From the NCBI GenBank assembly GCA_002150815.3, contig NDFF03000001.1:124001-188000 (forward strand): a stretch of 64,000 bases of DNA, given 5' to 3'. The notes below the pieces were generated by a model that was not told where the DNA came from, ran no database searches, and worked only from the letters and a program-made list of their open reading frames with translations. This DNA comes from Grammothele lineata. Its lineage: Eukaryota > Basidiomycota > Agaricomycetes > Polyporales > Polyporaceae. Shown here piece by piece: positions 39,385 through 49,522 of the stretch. Each line of letters begins with the position of its first letter. Position 1 is the first letter of the stretch. A program made the translations under genes and the position numbers.

Positions 39385-40885
39385 CCTGTATACTCAGCAA
39401 AGTTACTAGCTTGACGAAGATAGAGTGGAGCAAAGATGCGAGGATGGGCGAACGCAAGTAGTGGCAGCAACACGGCCTGAGCCTGCAGCATAGACGCCGA
39501 GAACGAGCGCATGTTTGTACGTATTTGTTGAAGCAAGTACCGTGAGGAGGCCGCCGCCAAAGCGAATGCTCATGCACGCAGTTGACCACTACAATATACT
39601 AGCGGGATACATGCGATTATGGTACGCGTGGGGTCTGCGGTCCTCAGTCCGACCTAGGTCTCCACCGACGAATATTTATCGGCCTTGATGACGAGGGCAG
39701 GAACAAGTCGTATGCACAGATACTGTACATAGATGACCACTGCGAACTGGCATTCGTCGCGCTGCGGTTGTGTTTCCGCTCTTCAACGTGTCAGCAGTCA
39801 TGCTTCTGCTTAAGCCTGCCTCGACTGCTGGACACCTATATCATCCTTGATAATTATGCTGAGAACTCATAACGTTGTATGGCTCATCCCGGAAGGCTGA
39901 AATGTCTCCAGATCTCTGCTTGAACTGGAACCTGGCGGCGCTGATCAGAGTGCAATCGTTGGGTAGCGCAACGGAGCTTGCACTGTATCTCAGGATCATG
40001 GTGTGCTCAGCCATCTAAATTTCGTGCGGTTGAAGGTTCTCATGAGAGCACTTCGCGTAGAACAATAATCGAAAGTTGTGCGAGGCCTATAAGTTACAGG
40101 CTGTGCAGGTGCCACCAATACAAGTACTAAGGCATGATGGATGATCTCAAGCCCCAGATATTCTCTATGATTAATACCGTAGACGAAGCCTACTAAACTG
40201 CGCTGTCTCACTAGTCCGCTAAACTATCAGGTTACAAAGAAAGGATCTAAGTCTGCTGGCGTACAAGAATGACTGTCCTCTGTACGCCATCGTACGCCTC
40301 AGGATATCGATCGTCACTACAGAGACAGGATGCTCCCGCAGTTTTTAGTTATCAAAGCAAGTGCTACAGCCTCAGGATTGTCAGCGGAGTGGTCGCTCTA
40401 TCGTGTAAGATCACTGTGGAGCATTTTTCAGCATCGTCGTACGGTGCAAACTGCATACGAGCGTTGTGTGATTGAGAAGCGCCTCATATTGCACTAATCA
40501 TTAGCTGCTGGGGGGCAAATGTTATCCAGACGTCGTGGTATGCTTTGAAACCAACTTATTCTTGCTAGCCAACGAGTTCACGCAACCTTATCTCCGTGCG
40601 TTAAATGTAACCCCGCATCTACTAGTACAGAGTTAGCTTCCCCACTGAGATCGCAGTTCCTTGTTGCCTGTGTTAGTGAAATCTGGGATATAATATGATG
40701 CATCGTTGCATAACAGAATGGCTAGACTAGATATATACCTTCGTCAAAGCAGGAGTGTTGACCGAGCGTCAGTTCAAGGTGATTACGGAGTGACTGGAGA
40801 AGATGGTGCGAGTACCTTCTATCAGTACATTGGAATTCTGGTCGTTGAAGACATCTTTTGTTTACGAGCTGGCAGGCCGCAGTGT
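39385..40885. other. 1.5-kb gap without a supported gene
   Basis: Moderate GC, many stops in all frames, no exon chain. The left end should contain the LUC7 promoter and the right end the FRG1 3' UTR. No RNA gene recognised. Confidence 0.5.
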
Positions 40886-41899
40886 CTAACAAAACCGGTC
40901 ACTGTGCGAGGTGTCAGATCGACCGCTGAAAGAAACAGGCATGAGCGTACCTCTTCAACTTTGCCCGCCGATCAAGAAGCGCTTCCGCCAGTCGTCCTTC
41001 TTTCTTCGCTTTCTTGAGCTGCGTAACAGACAGAGCGATAAGCAAGCTGGTTGCAAAATATCAGACTGCCTCACCTCCTTCTTATCATCTGCAGATACCA
41101 CGGATCGTCCGGCACCCCAAGCTTGGTACAATTTACTACCGCATAGTCAGTGGTGTTGAGATCAGTGGATGAAAACGGGCACGCACTTCGTGCCGGCCTC
41201 ATCCACGGACGACATGTCAACCATCCCGTCTTTGCGTTTCTTCTCCTCCGCATGTGCCTCCTTCTTGTATTTGCTCTGGATCTTGACCCAAAAGCGCTCT
41301 CCGAAGCCCACCTCATCACTGTCTCCGCGTAACGCAAGCTGACCGCCTGCGACTTCATCCACGCTCAGATATTTCTCGTAGATGTTCTGGAAAGCAACCA
41401 TTCCGTCGGGGAACACAACAGGGGTCCATTCCTCCTGAGGTCCACGAGCTTCCCGATCTGCCGAGACAAGCCCATGTTTGTCGCACGAGATGAACTTGCC
41501 CTCCCCGATGCCAGTGCGGATGTTGATAGTGGGTGAACCTGCAACACGCGTAACGACCCACACCTGGGAAACATCTGATGGCGTGCGCTCAAGAACTGCG
41601 GGTGATGTGGAGTCTTCGCTTTTGTCCTTGTCAGCGGACTGGAGGACGATGCGTCCGCGGGTAGAGTCGTAAGTGACACATATGGGAGAAGGGTCAGAGG
41701 GATGTAGGATGAAGGTGGGACCGCGAATTTCTGTCGGTGCCTCAGGAAGGACCCATGTTTCCGGCGACTCTTCGTTGTCCTCTCTGCGTTGGCGTCGCTT
41801 GCTTGGACCGTCGTCTCCGCCTTCTTCGTGCTTGCGTTTCTTCTTTGTCTTATCACCCTTAAACTTCAGTTTAGTCGATCGTATTTTCTCGGAGGACAT
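40886..41899 (-). CDS. FRG1: FRG1 homolog, fascin-like RNA-processing protein
   Basis: Four exons (41899-41187, 41135-41075, 41018-40951, 40901-40886) encode 285 aa. It begins with a basic nuclear signal (KLKFKGDKTKKKRKHEE). The central fold is a beta-trefoil with the repeat GRIVLQSAD, GEGKFISCDKHGLVSADREA and the aromatic VFPDGMVAFQNIYEKYLSVDE. The C terminus KLYQAWGAGRSV...RAKLKSDRFC is the conserved FRG1 helical end. FRG1 associates with the spliceosome and actin. Exons 2-4 are short and were found by matching the family's C terminus; the last exon codes only the end of the protein. Confidence 0.92.
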
Positions 41900-42166
41900 A
41901 GGGAGGTACGCCAGATTTCGAGGGTCGAGTGATAAGTACGGCCGAAGCAATAGGAAGCAGCAAGGGAATGGTTCGAGTGGGGGCACTGGTCCGTAGTGGC
42001 TTGAGCCCTGTCGTGCGTCAAGGAGTGAGGTCACCGGGCGCCAATGCATTCCACCGGTGACATGACTTCGTTACGCGTGACATGAGACGCCGGCGTCTAG
42101 CGCGACCGCCCGTTAGTAGCAGGGAAATCTGCCATCGTCAACGCCGACATCCTCAAGACCGTCAAG

Positions 42167-42920
42167 ATGAAGTTCAACACCGGTCAGTTCTCGTCCATAG
42201 TGCTGTCGGGTGTTGCTTCCTTGGGATTGGGTGGAATGTGAGAGAACGGAGGGGTCGAATGGGCTGGATGGGTTGGATGCTCTGTGGATGTGGTGTGTAC
42301 CTCTTGTTCAACCTAGCTGACCATTCTCTTGCACAGACACTTCCTCCTCCCGGCGCAAGTCGCGCAAGGCGCACTTCTCTGCGCCATCTTCTATTCGCCG
42401 CAAGATTATGTCCTCCTCGCTCAGCAAGGAGCTCCGCGGCAAATACAACGTACGTATGGCTTCTCCAGAATCCTTCATGGACATACCGCGCGCTCACTCA
42501 CACTTCGTCCTCGCTAGACCCGTTCACTGCCTGTCCGCAAGGACGACGAGGTCCGTATTGTTCGGGGAAAGTACAAGGGCAGGGAGGGAAAGGTCACCCA
42601 GGTGTACCGTAAGAAGTGGGTAATTCACGTCGACCGCGTTCAGCGCGACAAGTCGAACGGCGCGGCGGTCCCCATCGGCATCCATCCCAGCAATGTCGTC
42701 ATCACGACGATCAAGCTGGACAAGGACAGGTGTGTCTAATGTAGCCTGCTCTCCGATTATGCAGGAAAGTTTACTCTCTGGCAGGCGGGCAATCCTTGAG
42801 CGGAAAGACAGGAAGAAGACGCCAAAGACTGCTGGTGAGGACGTCGAGATGGTTGACGTACGTTTCCAAGCCATCGCCATTTCCACTATACTAATTGCTC
42901 ACCTTCATGCTTTGTAGTAA
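42167..42920 (+). CDS. RPL26: 60S ribosomal protein L26 (uL24)
   Basis: Five exons (42167-42182, 42337-42449, 42518-42729, 42785-42857, 42918-42920) encode 138 aa. [31 protein letters not shown], the KOW motif [21 protein letters not shown] and [16 protein letters not shown] are all typical of uL24. The first intron (154 nt) directly after a 16-nt exon is long for this window, as is usual for ribosomal-protein genes. The last intron ends immediately before TAA, so the final coding exon would be the stop codon alone; reading through instead gives about 20 unconserved residues to a TAG. It lies 267 bases from the divergent FRG1 start. Confidence 0.94.
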
Positions 42921-43194
42921 TTCCATCCGCTTTCTTCCTCCGCTCTGTTTTTCCTGGCTGTCTTCGCATCACCACTGCAAAATCACACATGTATGTATGC
43001 CACTACGCATATGTTATGCTACATCATAGGCCACAAGCCTTCTCGCTACATTTCGCATTGTGGAAATGCTCTCACAAAATTCGGCCATGCCGAGCGGAAT
43101 ATCGTGCACGTGCATGTTGTAATGTACAAGAGAATGGGTATCGAATTCGATATCGTAGGAGCATAAACGTCCTGATGAGGTGTGAAGTCCATAT

Positions 43195-44161
43195 TCAGAA
43201 GATGACATCCTCGTCCTTGCTGCTCAGCAGATCGCCCGCACTCGGCTCAGACAGGTCCGCGGGTGCAGGCACTGAGGCTGAGGCTGCTTCATCGTTGGCC
43301 TTGCGTGCAGCCTCAGTAGCTTCAGCATCACGTTTCTTCTTTCCTTGGACTTTCTTCAAGCTAAGAAACCCGTTAGAACCCAAACGTCCGAGCAGACGCT
43401 TGAGGTGCACTCACCGGAAGAACTCTTCCCTGTCCATCTCATCCAGCTCGCTCATTATATATTTGATGGTGTTTTCCAATCGAGGTATGACGACATGCTC
43501 GATAGCGTTTACACGGCGGTTGGTTGCACGGATAACCTCGTCGAGGATCATGAATGCCGTCTGCAAGGAGGCGAGGTCGACCAACGTTTCAACGGCCTTA
43601 GCGTAAACCTCCTTTGCGCGCAAAACTTGCTGGCCGCCACGACCGAGACCGGTCAGGTTGAAATCTGGTAGATGATTCAGCCAATTGAGACTGGCCTGGC
43701 GTCCCAAAGTGATGAGGAGACATACCTGAGCCCGGCACCCGGTCCACCTCGAACGTGGGGAGTACGACACCCGAAACGTTCTCCTGCTTCGCCTTGACCT
43801 TGAACGAGGCGGACTTGGCTTGCTCTTGTACGAGGTAAGAGATGTCGCCCGTTGCGTAGGTCACCTCTGCGAGCGAGAACGACGCCAGCTGCATTACTCG
43901 GCCCATCTTCCGCTTAGCCTGTGGAGGTGCATGAGGATCGGCTTTCGCTTGAAGACATTGGACTTGAGGCTATATACGAGACGTGGATAAGAAACGTACT
44001 TCATCTACCCTGCGGAGAATAGCACGGAAGCGGGTCGTGAGCGCATCACGCTTCTTGGCGAGGAGGGAGTGTCCAGTCTGTGCACCCTTGAGGCGGAGTT
44101 TGGTGTTCGTTAACGCCATACGCGTCGGGAAGATATTCTCTCTGGGGCCTGTTCCGGACAT
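43195..44161 (-). CDS. VMA8: V-type ATPase subunit D
   Basis: Four exons (44161-44000, 43918-43726, 43664-43415, 43360-43195) encode 256 aa. [20 protein letters not shown] at the start, [16 protein letters not shown], and the C-terminal pair of helices ([40 protein letters not shown]) define the central-stalk subunit D. It couples ATP hydrolysis in V1 to proton pumping into vacuoles and Golgi. A short acidic/Ala-Ser tail is added beyond the conserved end. Confidence 0.95.
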
Positions 44162-44603
44162 TGGCACAGCGGTAGGACAGCAAAGAGGTTTGAGATCAGG
44201 GCGTAGAGAACTGTCGACCAACAGGGAAGGATCGGTAGCGGATAGAAATGGAAAGTCAAGCGCTCGGACAATGGGCTGAATTCAGAATAGCGCTGCGTCT
44301 AAGGCTATACGACGAGCTCATGCGCTCCAGAGTCCAGCAGTACGTTGGACGCCGAACTTTGGAGAGCCACAATTTAGAGGGGTCGGGGGGACGATCCATA
44401 TGACAGACTGTTTTCACAATCAACCATAGAGGCGTATGATATTAGAAGCTCAACATGTTCGGTCCGTGGACTTCTAAGGGAGCTATCATGACGCTTTATT
44501 ACCAAGAACAGCATCAACAGCAAAAATAACTCTACAAAGCGTCGGTGACGCGGTAGACTCAAGGCGACGTCGATCCTCGTGATATGTGATGCCGTCTACT
44601 ATA
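44162..44603. other. Spacer between VMA8 and XAP5 genes
   Basis: VMA8 promoter and XAP5 3' flank. Nothing else recognised. Confidence 0.5.
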
Positions 44604-45883
44604 CTACGCGATAGTATACTTCCCGTAATCTTTGTCTGGGTCGTAAACCTATGAGATGGAGTATGAGCGTTGCATACAAGTCGCAAATCAAACGACTTAC
44701 CTCCCAGCGGGAAGCAGGGAATATGTGCTTGTTCCGTTGGTACCAACTTCGCTCGACCACCTTGCCGGCGTGAGACTCGTCTTTCTCAACAGAGGCATCG
44801 GCCAACAGTCGAACATCATCGTGTACGTCAAAGTTGAACAAGGGGCCTGATTTCCCTCGCGCTTTGTTCACAATGAAGTCGTAGAAGGTGTGGTGCTGCA
44901 CAGCGGTTTGTTAGTGTTGAGTATGTTGAGCGGGTGTCCTACAACGTACGCCAGGAATGATCAAGTCCTCCTACAGTATTGGTCAGCATGAACTCCCAAA
45001 TGACCATCTTGAATACTCACCTTCACATACATCAGATTGTCGACACTGACACCGCGCAGCTCTGGAAACTGCTGCCGGCACTTCTCCAAAAATGCAGTGA
45101 TAGTGTCGCCTTTCTTACACTAGGGTGGGAGGAGCATGCGCCGTGCATGTATCTACGTGGTCAGGCCCGTCACGAACGACAAGCACCGTCAAAAACTTAC
45201 CATAACACTCTTGCGATGTCCGCTGCCGTCCCAGTAAGAGTACGTGATCTCAATGTCTTCTTTCTTGAGCTCTTCCTGCTTCCTGAGCCATTCCTGGCGC
45301 AGCTGCTCCCGCTCCCTGCGTTCCGCTTCCTCACGCTCGCGGTCTGGCAGGAACGACGTGTCAACTTCTGGGTTCTTCCGCGACTTCGCCCGCTTGACAG
45401 GAGGCTCGTCGCCGTTCAGCGATGGCGTGACGCTCTCATCGCCTTCTTCGTCATCCAGAGCGAAGGACAAGGTCGACTTAGCCGTCTTCTTGCGCTTTTT
45501 CACTTTCTTCTCATCCCTAAGCAGACCCTCCACGGCCGGTTAGCGATCTGATAGTCCGTACGTCCGCCATGCGTACAAAAGCGAAGACGTAAGAATGCCA
45601 TGACATACTTGAGCTCGTTCGTGCGTGCAGCCTCGCGGGCTTTGGCCTCTTCAAGCTCCTTCCGGCGCTGCTGGAAGTCCTCGAGCCGCACGAGACCAAC
45701 CGTGCTTTGTTTAAGCGTCTCTTCCATGGAGTCATTCTGGCCGATGAAGCGGTTCGACGAGGGCCGCGCCTTCTCAGTCTCTTGAATGAGAGTCTGCTTC
45801 TGCCGCTCGAATTCCTCACGGAGCTGCGCGCGCTGCTTCACGAGGGCCTCCTCGCGGCGACCTTCCGCTTTATTGTTCGACAT
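44604..45883 (-). CDS. XAP5: XAP5/FAM50-family nuclear protein
   Basis: Six exons (45883-45609, 45516-45201, 45119-45021, 44970-44950, 44895-44701, 44648-44604) encode 316 aa. The N-terminal half is charged and helical ([27 protein letters not shown]). The C-terminal XAP5 domain is intact: [64 protein letters not shown], and a final [16 protein letters not shown]50/XAP5 proteins bind chromatin and spliceosomal components. Exon 4 is a 21-nt microexon coding EDLIIPG, required by the family sequence. A 184-base divergent promoter is shared with the mt-S13 gene. Confidence 0.94.
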
Positions 45884-46067
45884 GGCAGAGACGACGAGGC
45901 GGGCGAGGTGGCAACTGACGGTGTGCGATGGCAGGGAGCAAACAGAAGCACGAGCGCGCCTCTCGTTCGTCTCTGCGTCGGCGACGCAAAGGCGCCTACG
46001 CGCTCTTTCGTCCTCCGCTGCCACCGCTGCACGTTCCCTGCTCGAGGGCTGGGTCCCGTTCCTCACC

Positions 46068-46597
46068 ATGCACATCCTCGGCGTACGCCTTTCAGGAAAA
46101 CTACTTGTCAAGGTTTGCCTTGTGATGCCCTTCGTCGATGAACATTGCTGACGACCCTCCAGCATGCTTTGACGCACTTCTACGGTATCGGGACGCACAC
46201 CGCCCAGCGCATATGCGCACGCGTGCAAATATTCGACAGCTGCCGTATCCGCGAGCTGAACCAGGCGCAAGTCACCGCGCTCACCGCGTTCCTCTCCTCC
46301 CCCGCCAACTCCCCGCCCGTCGCCGCGCAGCAGCTAGCCGCCCCCGGCTTCGTTCCTCCGCGGCTCGGAGAGGCCTTCACCCCAGCAAAGGTGGAGAATC
46401 CGCCGGCAGACCGCCTCCGGGACATCAAGATTGAGTCGGACCTGCGCAGGCAGATGCGGGAGAACATTGCGCACCAGCGTATGATCGGCTCGTACGTTGG
46501 CCGGAGGCACGCCATGCACCTGCCCGTGCGCGGGCAGAATACTCAGAGCAACGCGCGCACGGCGAGGAAGCTCAACAGGGTCGAACGGTACAATTAG
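46068..46597 (+). CDS. SWS2: Mitochondrial ribosomal protein S13 (uS13m)
   Basis: Two exons (46068-46112, 46163-46597) encode 159 aa. [14 protein letters not shown], the [16 protein letters not shown] helix, and C-terminal [45 protein letters not shown] segments match uS13 of the mitochondrial small subunit, which contacts tRNA in the P site. Presence of [13 protein letters not shown], without the eukaryotic cytosolic S18 features, argues for the organellar form. An Ala/Pro-rich insertion of about 35 aa sits in the middle. Confidence 0.9.
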
Positions 46598-46826
46598 GCC
46601 AGGCCGCCTGCTCTGCGTCCGCCGGTGAGTGACGGGCTCCCCTACGCCAACCGCTCATTTCTGCGCATGTGGCTCGACGCTGATCGATCTCATGGTCATG
46701 CCCTGTAGATGTGGGAACCGTGCTCCTCGCCCTGGACCCTCATAGGACGTCCGGAGGCCCAGTGCCCAGAAGTTCCGATTGCAACGCATTCCATACGAAT
46801 ATACTGTACATTCGATACTTCGGTAT

Positions 46827-47662
46827 CTAGTCGTCACCAACAGGAACTTCTTCCTCCAGGTATTTTACAAGCGTGACGCGGATCTCGGTAGTCTCGTCTC
46901 CTCGGAGAACGTCTGATACAAACGTCGCCGTCACTTGCATTTGAACCTAAACGGGCCACAAATGAGTGGGTAGATCGTTCTGGTGAGAGAAAGAGAAGGT
47001 CATAGGACGTACCATCTCCAGAGCTCCCCTGAGCACACCACACAAGACGTTGCTGAACCAGAGTCCACCCTCGAGTGCCTCCTCTGGCAATTCCACAAAC
47101 TCTGCCAGAGGGTTCTCATCGAATGTCAAAGTGAAACTTGCACCGGGTACATTCCCTTGAACAGGAGGCATGCTCGTTCGGGTAGGTGACGATGCAGGCG
47201 GTTGCGCACCATGCCCTACGTTAGGCGTGATATTCAGGAACGACTTGAAGCCGACCTGCAACGCAGGCGTGTTAGTCTCCAGACGCAGACCGCACGTGTG
47301 TACCCATGATATGATCGCTGTGTATACCTTTGCCACGACTTCGCCGACCTCGCGGAAGTCTGCACAACGACCCAGCCCGCTGCGTGCGAGGAAGTCCTCG
47401 ATGAGGCGCGTGCCGATGTTGTAGCCCATCTTGTCGAGCTGCTTGTTCACCTCGGCGTAGTCTTCGTAGTCCTGGATGAGCTGCACCACGAGCGCGCCGT
47501 ATGTCAAGGCGAAGAGCTCTGCATTCTATTCCTGAGTACGTCAGGATCGCGGGGGGAGGGGACGCGCCGAATCGCGCATGGGACGGGACCTACGATCTTC
47601 TCCGTGCGGCCCTTCCAGAGGTCCTCGCCGATGGCCTTGTATTGCTTGCTAGTCGTCGCCAT
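46827..47662 (-). CDS. BET3: TRAPP complex subunit BET3 (TRAPPC3)
   Basis: Four exons (47662-47594, 47525-47328, 47255-47013, 46946-46827) encode 209 aa (yeast 193). [66 protein letters not shown] and a C-terminal [18 protein letters not shown] match BET3, including the conserved Cys near the acylation pocket (LCGVLRGAL). It is the core of the TRAPP tethering complexes in ER-Golgi traffic. The extra residues are a Ser/Pro loop after [10 protein letters not shown]. Confidence 0.95.
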
Positions 47663-49522
47663 GAGGACACGGTCGCGGAGAAGAGCGGAAGGCGATATGA
47701 GGCGTCGCGCGGAAGGCGCGCAAGACGAAGTAGCAGAGGCGCCATCCCCTTTTAGATTGGTTCTCACTCACGAGAAGGGCGTCTATCTGTCGGGGCGCGC
47801 AGTGGGCGGGGGACGGCCACAAAAGGCAGGGCGTCGGTCCCAGCCACCTCCCGCCTTCTGCCCACTTATGGGCGCTCGAAGAGCGGATCAGAGCGGGGTG
47901 TGGGAACGGATGGGGGGCGGGGCGCGAGAAGAAAGATGCGTCATTCCAGGCACTGGATGTCTCAGAGGGGAGTGGTGCGATCTTGTGTTGTTATCGACGT
48001 GGGGGATTGTGCCATCGACGAGCGGAAGGGGCGCGATGACCGTGATTAGCATGGGGAGTGACGTGTTTGAGGGCGTGTGGGCAGTGGGAGGAGGCTTATT
48101 TCACGGCTGTGATGCACGTGGGGGCCACACGGCGGGGACGATAATAGAGAAGTGTATGGGGTGCGGGAGATGCGAAGCGCAGGAGAGAGCGGAAGGCTTC
48201 GGGGACGGAGGAAGGGCGATCGAAGACCGGAAAAACGAGAAGCGAGCCACGACGGTGGGAGGATGCGGCGGAGGAGATCCTCGGATGCCTTTGCGGGATG
48301 GTCGGCCACACCCAGCTGACCGGAAGGGAAAACCCAATTCGAACCCGTCCGTCGACGAGCGGCCTCCCGCAGGCAGATGACCCAGGACGTGTGCCAGCGT
48401 GTGCCGCGCCTGTCTACGCGCAACGTTATCCAGACGATCCGTCCCATCCAGCGCTTTCCACCGTCGTTCCCGACGTCCTAGGCCCTGGGCGTGCGGACAT
48501 GGCACGGACGCGGCATGGGCGGTCGACGTCGTGCACAGTTCGTGCACGCAGCTCTCGCCCAACCGGGCTTAGATTAGCCGCCCGGACCCGCGAGCCTGCG
48601 CCTGTCATCCGGGCGAGCTCTCCTCCGCTCCCGACCTCCGAGAAAAATGCGCGTGTGTCCGATCGCCAGCTGCGTCTTGGGCGATGCCCTCTGGACGCCT
48701 CCCGAGTGCTGCCGGCTCTAGGTCGTAGGCCCGGCCTCGCCCCCGCCGGCCCCGTCTGCGACGGTGCTGCCACGCACGCGCCGCGTCCCAGAGGCTTAAA
48801 TCGTACAGGAGCCTGGCGTCGCGTACGCGGGTTCGCAACGAAAATAATTACCGGAAGCGGGTCGGGATGGCATTTGGAGCTCATATCTGGCAGCAACCGT
48901 TGCGCGATCGCTGGCCGCCGTCTGGCGCTGTGGCCGCCGGCCAGACGAGATAAGTCTTTAGCGACGCCTGGGTGCAGGGAAGGAATTTCTACTGGCCCTG
49001 CGCCAGAGGGGCTGGGGGCGAGGGATAATAGAGCAGCGTAGAGCAGTGGTTAATAAGGCATGTATTTGCACGTGTTTGGCGGGCTGCGCCTTGGCCGTGT
49101 GGACGCGGACAGAGAGTCTGGTCTCGACTGCTACATTCTGTCCGTGGCAGTCGCCGGCCTCAGCTTTGCTCTCGCCTTTCATTGCCTGTTCACAACCACT
49201 CTCTCCGTCTGCCTCTTCCCCTCTCTCCCCGACCGACCTTCTCGTGTATGCCCCCGCGAGAACGAACGTCTTGTCCCGCCCACGCAACGCCCCGATTGCA
49301 TTGATTGGTCCCCTTCCCGCCCGGTCGCCCGCTCCGTCCAGGTACGTTCCGCCGCTCCTCTCCACCGCGCCTTTGTACCCACCCAACACCCTGTTGCCGC
49401 CGCCCTCCGTCACAAGGATCTTTACGCCCTCCCTTTACTACGATCTTCTGGGTTTGATCTGTTCGTCTTCTGCGACTTCCTCAAGCATCTCTCGCCGCAC
49501 TCCGTGATCGAGTGCTCGGAGC
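47663..49522. other. 1.9-kb GC-rich gap
   Basis: GC-rich with overlapping long frames on both strands and no recognisable protein. The last 300 bases are C/T-rich and look like the promoter and leader of the next large gene, whose 5' UTR may hold an intron. No RNA gene seen. Confidence 0.5.

Noticed and set aside
42183..42336. Possible intronic snoRNA in the long first intron of RPL26
   Set aside because: No TGATGA/CTGA box pair or ACA box in suitable positions; length alone is not evidence.
47604..48380. 258-codon + strand open frame over the BET3 5' end
   Set aside because: Overlaps the well supported BET3 first exon on the opposite strand and continues into Gly/Arg-rich low-complexity sequence.
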